64,000 nt of DNA, from positions 8,060,001-8,124,000 of the forward strand of contig NC_063153.1 of NCBI RefSeq assembly GCF_020921035.1, written 5' to 3'. The position numbers and the translations under genes were made by a program. The DNA is from Rhodamnia argentea (lineage: Eukaryota > Streptophyta > Magnoliopsida > Myrtales > Myrtaceae). The notes beneath the pieces were generated by a model. The model did not search any database, was not told where the DNA came from, and worked only from the letters and a program-made list of their open reading frames with translations. The number at the start of each line of letters is the position of its first letter. Positions within the stretch are counted from its first letter, which is position 1. Positions 37,618 to 51,500 of the stretch are shown one piece after another.

Positions 37618-38605
37618 TGGCAAAAATTGTCCAAGCCTTAAATTTATTGTGCTTTTGTCAATTCAGTTCTAAACCTTTTAATTTTGTTAGTTTAGTCCTA
37701 AATTTTTTCAAGTTACGTCGGTTGAGTTCGTCCAGCCAATTTTAGGTGGAAATCGCCAAGGCAAAGGTCGGCTATTCTACGTGGCACGGCCGGTGCTAAC
37801 GTAGAGAAAATTTTAATAACTTTTCGAAGAGAAAAGCTAATATTATATTAAAAAAACTAAAAAGAAAATGAAAGAACATGGCAGTCTCGCCCATGGGCCG
37901 CCGCCGCCGCCACCGCCACCGATCTGCGGAGTGGCTGGCCCTCGCCAAGCCTAGGCGATGCTAGCCCTCCCCTAAGTATGGTGACCTTCGCTAGGCCCAT
38001 GAGATGAGTTATTGGATGACAAGAACTCAACATTGTTCAAGCACATTGAGTAGAGTGCTGTTAGTAGGTACTCCGACGTCGAAGGTTGAGAATCGATGGA
38101 TATCATAAGTTTTATAACTGTGGGTGGATCGTATTGTGTGATTACTCCTCACGTAGTTCATAACTCCTTTCTCTACTCCGCCTCTCTGTTTCCTCACTAA
38201 GGGCGGATGCTGGTGTTGCCCAAATCTTGGGCGTCCTCGCCTAGGCCTGGCGAAGGCTAGCCACCCTTGCTCAAGGCCGGGGACCTCCGACGGCCCTCTC
38301 CGGTGATAGGGGCGGCGGCAGCCATAGCCCCCTGCTGGTGAGCTTGCCATTCTCTCTCTCTCTCTCTTTTTTCTTAGAAATAAAATTTGAAAAACATTTG
38401 AATATTATGTAAAATTATCTACATTAATGCTGATCGTGTGACGTAGAACATATGACATCTACGTTTTTTCGGCCAAAATTGATCAGATAGACTCAATTGG
38501 CAAGACAAGAAAAAGTTTAGGATTCAAATGACAAAATTAAAAGGTTTAGGATTGAATTGGCAAATGTGCAACTGATTTAAGACTTTTTGCACAAATTTCC
38601 CTTGA
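37618..38605. mobile_element. Foldback element F3 with GC-rich interior
   Basis: Left arm 37620-37800 (caaaaattgtccaagcctta...tcaattcagttctaaacctt...) pairs with the reverse complement of 38420-38600 (aaatttgtgcaaaaagtctt...caattcaatcctaaaccttt...). The interior at 37890-38340 is GC-rich, with gccgccgccgccgccaccgc, ccctcgccaagcctaggcg and cctcgcctaggcctggcgaa. Same arm type as F2 and F4. No transposase. Confidence 0.7.
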
Positions 38606-39983
38606 TTTTCGGGCCTTGAATTACCGAGTACTAAATTATTTTAGTAATTATTTAATTTTGAGTTGATCTTAATCCAAGTATAAAAAAACGTAAATGAATG
38701 AAGTTTCAGGCTCTTGCATGTTACAGTAGGATGTCTTTGAAATTGTTATTGGGAAACCCAATTTTTATTTAGGACTATTTCGAGTTTGACATAGGGTTGG
38801 CCTCCCAAATTCACCTCGTTGCACTATCTAACTAAGCTACTTTAGTAAAAGTTTGTAGGCATTTTATGCTTGAGGCAAATTAATATTTTTTTTTAGATTA
38901 ACTCGATCACTTTAATTTTTATCTGAACTTATTAGTATGAGATGGCTTCAAGAAAACGTAGCAATAGCCCATGACAAATTGTTCTAAAGAGCAATACATA
39001 AAATTTTATAACTCGGTTTCAGCTGATGTCAAGAGATAAATCAATTTCATAAATTGCAGTTTATGTAATTGAATGAATATATCGCGTGTTACACCTTGAA
39101 ATGTTGTACCGATGATATAAATGAGACACATTATTGACAATGCGCATGATCATAATTATAGGTCATAAAATGTTAATTTTGATATATTTCAAGTATAATA
39201 ATGTTGCATCAATATGTAGGTGCAGCGTCCATGATCCTTTAGGTCTTTTTTTTTTTTTTAATTAAGCATAACCTAAGACTAAATAACCTTCTAGACGCTA
39301 TATAATGTTTTGACAGGCCACTGCTTCCCTGGGATCGAAAGAGCAAGTTATCCTATTCCAAGGCAACGGTTACGCGACCAATAGCAAAACGCGATAGGAC
39401 CGGACCGTCTTACTCTATACATGTGTATGAGATTATTGAAAAACAAAATAGGGGCATAATTTATGTGATATTGCAGTTATACTTAACACATAATCCTAGG
39501 TCATATGATTAAATAAATAATTAATAGATGATAGATCTGATAATTTCTTTTCACTGAGTATGATTATAGGCTACACATAACGAAGAACGTGTCAACGAAA
39601 TCAGTTTTTTAGTACGCTATGCTTGTATTGTCTTGTATGAGAATATGCTTGTCAAATGGAGAGAACCGTCTGGGACCGGATGACCAGCTCATCCGGTTTC
39701 TCGGGGGATGACCGAGCGTCAAGCAACCCGTTTTCCTTATTTCCAAACGTCAAGAAAAGGAAATTGTCCAAACTTCTAAATCTAAAGATCCAACATCTTG
39801 CCACGTGCTGACGATGATAACGCCACCTCGGCGAACTCGAAAAGTCAAACCCGAAGAGGGAACCTCCGTGTTCTGAAAATCTGCTCTTTCCTTCTTTGTC
39901 ACACTTTCTTCAGCCATTGTCGCATGCCCAACTCGATTTTGACTAAGGACGAGCGCGGAGTCATATGAGCTGAACCCCAGAAG
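38606..39983. other. intergenic / PLD upstream region
   Basis: AT-rich, no gene. A poly-T/A tract and short repeats occur, and the last 200 bases form the PLD promoter and leader. Confidence 0.4.
39802..39807 (+). promoter_or_regulatory. G-box upstream of PLD-like gene
   Basis: CACGTG in tgccacgtgctgacgatgat, 177 bases upstream of the PLD-like ATG, next to a TGACG word (as-1-like half-site). Both are bZIP-type binding words; function is inferred. Confidence 0.4.
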
Positions 39984-42900
39984 ATGAAGCCCCGTCTCCC
40001 TTCATCTCCTTTTCTGGCTGCTCTGACACTCATCGCGATAGCCAATCTCTCTGCGCCTACCTTCTCGGCGAGCTCGCCACACTGCAAGGCATGGCTCGTC
40101 CAATCCATTCCCACGGACATGCCCCTCCTCCGCCGTGTCCCCGGCATCCTCTCCACCGGTAAGCGCCCCCCTCTTCCGTCGCAACGACGCGTTTAACTAA
40201 AGCAATGCGCTGCAGTTTGGTTTCAGAAAGCGTAACGGAAGGAACAGAGTAGGAGAGACTGAGGTTGGTGATAGAAAAATCGGATTTTTTTAAAATGTAT
40301 TAGTTGCTGATTGGGGAAACCAATGGTTTAGTGGATGTTTTCCGGTGGTTGGTGGGAAACTCGACGAAGAAGCTGGACATCATAACGCAGTATTGGCAGC
40401 TGCTTGCTCGTCCTGATGATCCCCAGTCCGGCGATTATGGTTACTCTCAGTCTGATATTCTCCGATTCGGGGCCGATTTTGGTCGCGGTGTTTACAAAGC
40501 CATCGAAGATGCCGCTGATCGGAATGTCACTATCAGGTAATTGCAGATAGTGCTTGCTCATACCCTTGCATATACTGATTTGTCCTTGTAAAGCTGCTTT
40601 GGTGGCAATTGGAGCTTTCAGTTTGGGTTGTTCGACAAAATGGCTGATCTTGGCTACCTTCTATTTTATATCTGGGATTTTTTTTCATAGTTTTGTTGCT
40701 TGTGGTATTTTATCTAACTTTCTGTTAACGTGTCAAATGTTTTCTTATTCTAAGTTTCCGAAGCACGTATTAGGTAATTTGCTTAATGTGCTTTCCCAAG
40801 TGAAATCCTGGAAAATCGTTGATAGAACACCATGGGTTATAAGTGATGCAATTGATGTACACATTCTACTTTGAGAGATTAAAAGTTCATTCCGTTGGAG
40901 AATCCTAGTCCTCCAAGAGCTCAGAGAGAGCCTCAAGAAGGAGATTAATCTGATGGATGAAGATAGTGAACGACTGTAGTCCCATAATTACTTACTAAAG
41001 CAGTGAGTAACTGATTACTTAAAGAGAAGTCTGAAGCCTGATACTAAGTATCTTGGAAGTAGAGCAAAATGTCTATACTGCATAATCCCAAACCCGTCTT
41101 CTTTGAGGCTTCTGCTTTCATATTTGCCGTGTATATTAGATATGTTCTCATTTACTTCATGCAAACATTAGACCGCCTCTGAAGAATATTGAACTCCATC
41201 AGGCTTTTACAGCACTCAGGAGTGTATCCTGACTACGACAAAGAACCAAATGACATTGCTTCAGGAAGGACAAACGTCAAATCTGTAACTCTGTTATTTG
41301 CCAAATGGTGGGGATCAGGCATAGTTCATGCAAAAGTGTGGATATCAGATAATCGAGATGTTTATATTGGATCTGCCAACAACGATTGGAAGTCCCTTTC
41401 TCAGGTACGCATTTTCGTTAAGAAGTCCCTTTCTCAGGAATATAGTATAGCCTTTTCTGCATTCTGTTATTGCTGAGGATACCGATCCGACTGTGGCTAA
41501 ATAAATTTTCACTGAGCGAAAGAAGAGGTGCGGGATCGCCTCTTTTTAATCTCCACAACCTGTAGATTTGTTAGGGTATTTGAGCCATATAGAAGAATTT
41601 TGATGTTCAGACCTTTACAGGTGAAGGAACTTGGAATATACCTTGTTAATTGTCCCAAAATAGCAAAGAAGGTTGAATCCTACAATGACAACCTGTGGAA
41701 ACTTTCCTCTCTCAACGCTTCAGCTTACACAAAGAATGTCTCGGACCATCAATGGCAGATTACTAGGAAAGTTCCCTGTTGGTCACATTTCCTTGAGTCT
41801 GAAGAGAGATGCAAGTATGACAAAGACATTCATATTGCACTTTTTCTGTGTGACTCTTTTGCCTGCTTAATATGAGAATTTGCAAATCGTGTTGCTCTTC
41901 TGTTTTTCCCCCTGGCCATTGGTTGTGTTGTTCATTTTCTTTGGTTCTTTTGGTGATAAAGAATACAATTTCCTTTCATAAGGCATGTCTCTGCTCAATG
42001 GGATTTTCTGTTGTATCAATTTTAGTCAAGGAATATCTTTTTTTGGTCTTTCAACCTTCAGATTAACTCTAGGCTCAGGTCTAAAACTTCTGAGGTTATG
42101 CTGATTGACAGGGGATGGGTAATTTGATTCTTTTGTTGTTTGTTAAAATAGTTTTTGTTGCTAACTTACAAACACTCGTCGACCGATCTTTTGCTGCAGT
42201 TTAGAATATTTTAACAGATTTTTGATTCTTATCTTCGTCAGTTCTTTAAAATTACTATGACCATTGACAACAACAACAAACCAAGCTTTAACCCACTAGG
42301 TTTTTTTCCTGGTCATTTAACCCACTAGGTTGGATCAGCTATTAAGGTTTGCCAAAGTGAATCTTAAATACTTATTCCTGGCGTTTGCTACTTATTCTTC
42401 AGTTTGTTTTCTCCCAGATAATTGAATGCTATATACGAGCAAAGAGAAAGCAGAACTGTTCTCATTTATAGGAAATAGCTTTTAAAAGAAGAAAAGTAGA
42501 GATATACAGATTGAAAGGAAGAGATTTGGGTTTTATTTTTAAACTGTTCGTTAGGAAAATGCTTTTCCATGGGACTGATGATCAAGCAGAAATTCTCCAG
42601 TGAATGGTACATAGTATTTAAAAGAAGAAAGAAGTTTCTGAAACAAGATAAGAGGACAAGATTTGCTCTATTGAGGACTTCTATTAGTATGCCTGTCTAC
42701 AACTGGATAGACATGGCTCACTCTAGTTTGGCAACTCCAATGTTTAGACTTGGGCACAGGCTTCTGTCAAAAAGTTTTTCTCAAATTTGAATTCAGCAGC
42801 TTATTCGACTATTTGTGGTCTGATATTAGCCTGTATGTAATGTTGTAACCATTTGATCAGTTTGGTGCTCCACTAAAGGTTATTTACTTGATTAAATTTC

Positions 42901-44629
42901 AGTTCACTGCTATAGCCTATCGTAATGATCTAGAGAAAAGGTGACATTACAATTTTCCGAGTCCACTTATTGTCTGTGAGCAAACATGTCATGGCAGGTC
43001 GCCTCTTCCTCGATATGTGGAGGTTCCTCATGTAGCAGGCTATCCAGTCCTGTCACATCCTCACATGTTTCGTCTTCCAATAGATACTCCTGGACGTAAT
43101 CATACATCTTCTCAATCTCAACTTAGCTATCTTTCCTTTGCTCCTCCAGAGGTAACTTGTCCAAAACCTAGCTATTTATCTTTTACAGTTTCGTGTTAAT
43201 ATAGGAAGTAAGAATGCAATTGGACATCATTGAAATAGTTGCCATCACAGTTTAGATTTGTTTCGTCCTAAACTGCTTGTTGAATCAAAAGATATCGAAT
43301 GGTTGCATTTGAGGTTGAGTTTATTAAGTTTGTTGTTTTGTGATATTGCCGTTCAGGTGTCTGTGCTTGATTATAATTTGGCTAATTGACCCCAGTCTAG
43401 TTGTCTATCGTCTTCTATCTGGTATCCAGCGGGTAAACATTTTTCAGTGTGGAACATTCTTGTACATTTTCCTTAAAGAATAGTGAGGGTGCTCAATTTT
43501 TAAGTTGATTGAATCCCGTTGCGATTGCTCTACTGATCCTTTTGGAGGATCCCCTCTGTTTCATCTTTCAAGCTTCTACTTTTAACATATAATATACTGC
43601 CATTGCAGCTGTCATTTGGCAAGTACCAGGCTGACGAACAGGCATGGGTTGACACAATTAAATCAGTTGGAAGTGGAGGGACTGTTAGGATCAGCACAAT
43701 GGACTGGCTTGGTCAATCGCAATATGCTGAGCAAACTGTTTATTGGTCGTCCCTTTCTTCTGCTGTGTCAGAGGTAGGCTCCTTCCTTGCAAGTTTGCAA
43801 CAGCTTCCGCCCTCGTTTGTATGTGTGAAACCAAATTGTCTGGTACGGGTTAATATGGTGTTCATTGCAAATCATTTTCAGTCTTGCATCTGCCAGATTG
43901 TGTTTTTTCTGTTATGGAGATGGACTGTGACTCGCACGATAATTCAAAGAGTGAACCAATGAAACATTTAATGGCACCACCATTACTGAAGTCTGATGGA
44001 TAATCATGGGCGTCTTTTTTCTAGTTTATCTCATGTGCTTGGAACAGAGAAATGAAAATGCTTTCAGCTTATCATAAGCAGTATTTCCTGCTACAGCCAT
44101 TCGCCACTTTATATCCTCCTATGTGTTGTTACTGGGAGCATATTTTCTGAGGTAACAATAATTTTTTCAGGTTGTCTTTGCCAAGCATGCCAAGGTGAAG
44201 ATATTGGTAGCATATTGGGCTCATTTCATAAACAACACTGACGTTTACCTGAAATCTCTCCTCCTTTCAAATGTCCTCTGCTCATCTTCAAAATACAACA
44301 AGTGTTCTGGCAAAGTGGAGATTAAGTACTACTTAGTCCCGGGTTTTAACGCGACTGGAGCTGCGATTCGCAATGGGACTAGCACTGGGAATAAGTATCC
44401 TGGTTTCACCCGGGTCAACCATGGAAAGTATGCTGTTAGCGATGTGAGAGCCCACATTGGAACAAGCAACCTCGTATGGGATTATTTCTATACTACTGCT
44501 GGTGTCGGCTTCGGGACGCATGACCAGGAGATAGTTTCACAGCTTCAAGAAGTCTTTGATGCTGATTGGAGTTCACCATATGCTGTTCCTGTGGAAGAGT
44601 CCGAGGAAGGGCACTCATTTTCGAGCTGA
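39984..44629 (+). CDS. Secreted HKD phospholipase D-like protein (PLD3/PLD-Z type)
   Basis: PLD-superfamily phosphodiesterase of the small, C2-less group related to animal PLD3/PLD4 (lysosomal exonuclease/phosphodiesterases). Seven GT-AG exons: 39984-40158, 40332-40536, 41203-41404, 41621-41814, 42998-43151, 43609-43773, 44171-44629; they join to 517 aa. Signal peptide about 1-29 (FLAALTLIAIANLSAPTFSA). Two HKD motifs are complete: HAKVWISDNRDVYIGSANND in exon 3 and NHGKYAVSDVRAHIGTSN in exon 7. Several N-x-S/T sites (NNTD, NATG, NGTS) suit an ER-routed protein. Substrate in plants is not established; it could act on lipid or nucleic acid phosphodiesters. Introns 1-6 have no foreign gene. The next gene, on the same strand, starts 940 bases downstream. 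Confidence 0.92.
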
Positions 44630-45517
44630 CTAGTGCTACGCACGAGGTACAGACTGGCTACAGGTAACTGAAAGGGCCAAAACAACAATCGAATGAGATC
44701 TTCGAACATGAAGAGTACGACCGATGGAGTTGCACCGCCTCCTGAGACGAGTACATGGTTGTTCAAAGCTAAATCTCTTGGAAATTTATGTAACCTCATT
44801 CTTTTGGACTTATTTGACCAGAATAATTTGTTTTTAGTAAAAAAAAAAATGTTTTTAGTCAAGCAATGCAATAAAGCATTTCTATCTCCACTTTTTAATT
44901 TCAGACCGAAGCCCTTGGTATCTCCACCTACAACGAAAAAACAAGCAGCTCCAGTGCTTCTATACATCTTCTTAAGATGAGCAGTTCTTGAAGCGCTAAC
45001 ACGACACGAAAGCAGGTATAACAAATTGGGAACACAAAGTCAACACTGAACATGAAATGCTAGAAGACAAGTATAAAGTTTGCAGTAAAAATCATATGGC
45101 AAAAATTTACTCAACGACACAAAATTTGGTCTCAAACTAAAGAAAATATTCTTGGAGGAGGAGCTAATGATAGAGCTTCGTTTGGAATGAGGCCCTTATC
45201 TTCCAGATCCTAGACTGGATCAGACCGGTCCATATGTGCAAGCCCAGATGAAAAAAGCCCAATGTCAGTTCTCTCTTACAATTGTGACTTGAGACAATCA
45301 GATCAACACCTCATTGAATTGGATGGAATGGCCACTTGATCTGTAGATTCTGGCAGTGGGCTCTGTTCTTCGTTTTGGGTCGTCTCAGGGTGCCCTGTTC
45401 AGCGTTCAGCGTTCCCTTCTTCACTTTGAGGTAAGGCTGGAGCGACAGAGGTTCAGGCATTGCTCCAGAGGAACACCCTTCAAAAACCTCGGTAGAGTAT
45501 TCAAAATACATTAAGAG

Positions 45518-45569
<52 letters not shown>
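44630..45569. other. intergenic between PLD-like gene and crotonase gene
   Basis: Holds the PLD 3' end and the crotonase promoter. Shortly before the ATG is a (GA)23 tract at 45523-45568, directly abutting the start codon region. Confidence 0.5.
45523..45568. repeat. (GA)23 microsatellite ending at the crotonase ATG
   Basis: GA run of 46 bases that ends two bases before ATG 45570 (…gagagata-tg). It must lie in the 5' untranslated leader or core promoter. Plant GA-rich leaders bind BBR/BPC proteins; the effect here is unknown. Confidence 0.9.
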
Positions 45570-45570
<1 letters not shown>

Positions 45571-48500
45571 TGCATAGCTTGAAGGTTTTAGTGAGAGCCA
45601 GGCGCTCGCTTCACAAGCTCGGCTCTTTCCCTCACCAGAGAAGTTTCTCTGCTCAGCCCCATTACGGTAGCTACGACGACATCCAAGACCAGGTCCCTCC
45701 CTCTCTTTCTGTCTCGTCTCCTTTGTGTATACAAAATGCTGGTTCATTTTGATTGGGAGCTTATATTTGGATTCATAAATGTTTGTGGCGTCAGGTTTTA
45801 GTGGATGGAAGAGCCAACTCAAGAACTGCGATCCTCAACAGACCATCTGCTCTTAATTCTCTCACTACTTCAATGGTTTGGTTCTTCCTTTCCCTCCAAC
45901 TCGAAACAATTCCTCACCAACCCCAATCAGAATGAAAAGCCTGTTCATTTTTCGGGTTTCATGATACCCTGTTTAGTTTTCTTTTCTAGAACAATTAGAG
46001 CTTCAACTTTGTGCTGTTATTTTTTACAGGTGGCCAGGCTAAAGAGGCTTTATGAATCATGGGAAGAGAATCCAAACATCGGGTTTGTGGTGATGAAGGT
46101 ATTACCATTACACTCATATAAGAGCTGATAGTTTCAGATAGAACCTGACTTTCTTCTGTCTGGAGTCTAGACAGAAGGAGGAATTGATTCACATTTCAGG
46201 CATGCCTTTTATTATTGTCAGGATTCACAATCTTTGGTTTAACATTCACAATTTTGTTGATGTGAAGGGTAGCGACAGAGCTTTCTGCTCAGGTGGAGAT
46301 GTCGTTGCCCTTTATCATTTGCTCACTGAAGGTCGGTTGGTGATGAGTCCTTTCCATTATTTGGCTTTCTATTATAAACATGTTTTCCCTCCTATAGTTT
46401 TTATGGTGGCCTTTTTTTTTGCTATTTATATTATTTGTTGTTAGAAGCAGAGGATTGGTTCAAGGGCAAGAATATTATATTAGGTGATAATTTTGGGTGT
46501 TAAATATCAACATCTGAAGGTAATTTTTATGACTGAACAAGATATGCAATGGTGGATTCGTGGCTGTAGAGTAAAGGTTAAGGACGAGGAATTAGTGTAC
46601 TTGAGTGGAACAATATATTGAATCAGGTTGGATACGATAGATAAAATTAGTTGGAAATGTGAAATAATGCCCCTCAAGTGCTCTTCAAAGAACATACAAC
46701 TCTGCTATGAATCTACTTTTACTCCTTTGATTATGATCTTTTAGTTCTTTTTCTTTTCTTTCCTAAATGTCGTTTCTAATCAAATAGTCAATATTTATGC
46801 AGGGAATATTGAGGAGTGCAAAACTTTTTTTGATACATTATATAAGTTCGTTTATGTGCAAGGGACATATTTGAAACCACATGTGAGTATCTCCTTTTAA
46901 GGTTTGTAATCTGTTAGCTCTTTTGAAATGTAGAGTCAGTCTACTGTGTAATGGATAATTTCAGGGCTTGGATTTTCTTTTGAATTTCTCTTGCTTTGTG
47001 TAATGACCTCTTGACACAATATATCGTAGGTCATACATCATAGAGGAGGGTGTGATTTAACCTGGCTGGATGAGAAACAGAACTTCCACCCTAGATTCCC
47101 ATAATTCTAATAAATTATATAGTTGATGTTTGACTCTCACATCATGTGGTATTACTGAATTCCAGAGATATGGAGATTGCTAATTTCCCTGCAACTACCT
47201 CCTATGTAAGCATGCTGATATAGGGAACTCTTACATTGTGGATCGCTAGTATTTGGAATCCGAGCAATAACCAGTTCACTATACAATTATAAAGCGTTTA
47301 CATGAACTTTTGAAATCTTGGAAATAACTTGGATGAATGATTATAGTAACATCACGTTAAATGTTGCTCTAAACGCAGAATCTCAAAAAAGAAAAAAACT
47401 GGCAAAAGAAACTTTCTGTGTTACAAAGTGAGTGATGGTGGATGAATCCTTGAGCTCTATCACGATCCAAATAATGGAAATTACTAAACCTACTAGCTGG
47501 TTTTTTTTTGTTAGGATTAAACCTACTAGTTGGATATCGTGCTTCTTGACATGTGATCTACTTTGTTCCGCTTTGGCACCATTTTCTGTAGCATAAGCAG
47601 TCTAGGTCACTAAGGTGGACATACTTTGTTACAGATGAATCTTAAGTAGATGAGGTACCTCCCCATTGGTGGCCTGATCAGTAAAACTATCTTTGACTAA
47701 CGATCTGCATGACCATGATCTTCATAAGTAAGGCAATTCATCGTGAGATTAGAGGAGAAAGTAAGTCATTGTGATTCTTGACATGATTCTTCTTGGGGCA
47801 AAAGCAAGTCTGTTTAATGTTTAGCTCTTGTCTACTAATCACTCTAGGTTTAATTAAGAAGGAAGAACGCTTAAAAACCATTTACAATTTCCCTCTTTGT
47901 TCCTCGAGTCAAATGTAAAGAGAGTGACATTTACTGAAATTGGTTTATAGTAGTCATCTTATAGGCACAGTTTCTTCTATGTCAAGCAGGATTCCGTTTC
48001 TAAAATTAATTGCATGATGTTCTTCAAGTTACTTTCATTTTTTATTTTCTGGCATGTAATATTCATTTAAAGTGTTTGTTTGCTTGACATCAACTTGGCA
48101 ACCCATTTTCACGGTAAAAATTGCAATTGCTAACCATTTAGTAGGTGTAGTATTTTAAACATCTGGAATTTAATTTTTAGTCAATCAAAGTTGTTTGAAT
48201 GTCTCAGCATTCATATTAATATCAACTTATGAGTCGGTCACTCATTATTTACTTCACTCTTGGGCAGCTGGCTATTTTGGACGGTGTCACTATGGCATGT
48301 GGAGCTGGGATTTCTCTCCCTGGAATGTTTCGATTGGCAACTGATAAAACTGTACGTGACTTTTTCCAAATACTAATATAGATGTTAACTGCTGTCATAT
48401 ATGTGCTCATTGGGGTTGTGTTCATTCAACTTCCTTTGTCAACTTATTTCTTATCTTAATAGTGAGCTCCAATGCCATTGTCTGTCATTATTCTAGAATT

Positions 48501-51500
48501 TGCTTCTTAGCTGGAACATAGCATTAGTGAGCTAAATTGTCATGGGATTGGGAATTAACACATTCTATACATGGCATAATGGTAAGGGAGGTCCTTGAAC
48601 TTTTTATAAATAAAGCAAAGCCTAGAGAGAGAAAGAGAGGATGGGAAAGGTCAGGGTAAGGGCGACTTGGCAGGGAAGGGGGAGCTGCCGTTGGAGTTGG
48701 TGCCGCCCAGCCATCGCCAGGGTCATGGTGGCTGGGCACTTGCCACTGTCGCCTCTGAGTGCCACACGCAAGACAGTGACAGAGGGAGTGCGTGAGAGAG
48801 CATCAACGTTGTGTTCGCACAACACAAAATCTTCAAGAAAAGTGGAATCAAATAACTCTGTCAGCAAACATGAAATAGCAAAATTTTTGAAAAAGGAAGC
48901 TGGAACTAACTCTATCAATCACGCTCGGCATAACCCATCAACCCAAATCGAGGAAATTTAACAAAGCATCAACAAAAATAGCATAAAGGAAATACCAGTT
49001 TCTTTTCTTTTAGGGGGTTGACTCTGTTTGAGCCCAGCACAGAAGAGCAAGAATTCAAGGCTACAATGACCATGAGCTCTCAAGCTGTGCTCTTTGAATC
49101 ATAGACCAAAAGAAAGAAAGAAACGTATTTTTGAATCCTCCAAATCACAAAGCACTTGTGATTCACTCAATCCTTCTGATCTAGTTTTTGTTATTTATCG
49201 ACAATGGTTTTGCAACGAGTGAAAGATTTGAACACATGAAATTCTCATACTCCGTCTTTCTCGGACCAGTTCAAATCCCAGCAGAACCACTGCAGATCTG
49301 TCGTGAGGCTGCGACCCTCGCCTAGATCTGTGGTGAGGGCCATGGCCCTTGCTGCTGTGTGCCGAGGGGCGGCCGAGGACCAAGACTGCTTTCCCCTTGT
49401 ATCTCTCTCTCGGGCATGTACCTCTGTGAAGGGTGGGGGCTGCAACACGCCTAAGCTCCTTGAAGGTTTGGTCACTGTCACCCAAGTGTGGGGAGGGTCT
49501 AGCCAACGTTGCCTGAGCCTGGGAACGGTCTGGCCACCCTTGCCGGTGGCTGACGGTGCTTGACTGCTTTATATTTGCTGGAGCAAATTTAAAGATGGTT
49601 TTCCTTTAGTATTATTTTTTTTTTGAATTTTCTTTCTGAAACGACAACGTTATTGTTTTTTAACTGTGTAATAGCCATGTGGACCCTATGTGGCTGCCAT
49701 ATATGCTGAGGTGGCATGTTACAACCCCTTAATGGCCATGTCACCATTTTCATTTAGTTTTTTAATGGAAGGACTAACTTGGCCAAACAAGCACATAATG
49801 CACCTGGTTTCATATTTCTGCAGCAATTCCTCATAGTAGATGCTTGAGCTAATGCTTTCAATTGCAGGTTTTTTCCCATCCAGAGGTTCAAATAGGATTT
49901 CATCCAGATGCTGGAGCTACCTTCCACCTTTCCCGTTTACCTGGCTATCTAGGTACATTGTCTCTGCAAACAAATGGGAGGTCTTGGCGCTGTGTAATGA
50001 AATAAGAAGATCATTCACCAAATTTAAAATAGGCCAGAAGTATTTGATGATATGTAGGCCTCAAAATGTTTTGTTGGTGTCTGTAAACTGGAAGTTCTTC
50101 AGAACTATAATATGTACTGCATGTTCTTATGTTTTATTGTATCCATGAGTTCCCTTCTGGCATGCAGAAATGTTTTACTGTCTTTGAATGTGTAGCCTTC
50201 TTCTTCCAGGGGAATACCTGGCTCTCACGGGGGATAAGCTTAATGGTGTGGAAATGGTTGCCTGCCGCTTGGCTACTCATTATTCACTAAATGCGGTTTG
50301 TTTCCAATGCTCCTTTGACTGCTGCCTTTTTTTTTAACACTATATACCTTGATAATCTCTTCTGAGTTATGAACAAATTGCCTTGACAGAGATTGGCTCT
50401 GATCGAAGAGCGTCTTGGTAAACTGACTACGGATGATCCATCTGTTATAGAGACATCCCTTTCACAATACGGTGATCTTGTTTATCCTGACAGGAGTATC
50501 ATTCATAAGTAACGTTCAACTTTAGTCTACAGCTTTCTGGGATCTTGCAGCATGGTTTTTTAACTTTTATCCTTCTCTGCGTGAATGACTATGCTCTTGG
50601 ACCTATATGGTATAACTTTACATTATACATTTGTTGGGGGGAACACATTAGCAAAGTTTGGGATGTAGCTAATGAATGATGTACATTGTGACTCTTGCGA
50701 GTAGATTGCGTCCTACTAACTTTCTGTACAAGCTATTTTCACACTTTTCTCTGGTTGATTCTGTTTTTATCCAAATGCGAGTAGAACTTTGAATCAGTCA
50801 TTCTAAACACTTAAAATATACATGATAAGTTATTAGTTATGACATATTAGTAGTAGTTGTGCACATTCAAACTGTGCAAGGGACATATAAATATTCCAGA
50901 TAGCATAGTGATTGCTGCTTTTATGGATTAAAAGTTTCTTCCTTCTCTGTGCAAGTATATTCCTTCTGACCTTCATTAAAGAATGAACCTTCATAGTTTG
51001 TTTTGCTTACTGCCAGCAATTCATTTGCTCTCTAATCTCTTCAGTTTTATTTGTTGCAGTTATTGAAGGGTGTATTGAATAATTTTTAAACGGAGTATGT
51101 TTGTCTTGTTCTCTTACAATATTTAGTGTTGACTCAGGATTGATGTGATTGATAAATGCTTTAGCCATGACACAGTCGAGGAAATTATTCATGCACTGGT
51201 AAGTTGGACGAGAGACCTGAAAGGACTCTTATGTTTATTGTTGGAAAGTTCATATCCATAATGCTTAACATCATACTGGTTTTTGATATGGTATGACTGA
51301 TGATGTATTTTGCCAGATGACATGATGTTAGAATTGGCAGTAATCAACTGAGAAATGCAATGAGCATAGTTAATATCCTAGATGTTCTTTTATTACCATC
51401 TTATTAAATTGGTGTTGCTTAGGAAATTGAAGCAGCTGACTCTTATGATGGATGGTGTGCAATGACCCTCAAGAAACTAAGAGAAGCTTCTCCATTGAGC

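Noticed and set aside
49303..49563. 86-codon frame inside crotonase intron 6
   Set aside because: Part of the GC-rich insertion; no motif and not joined to any exon.
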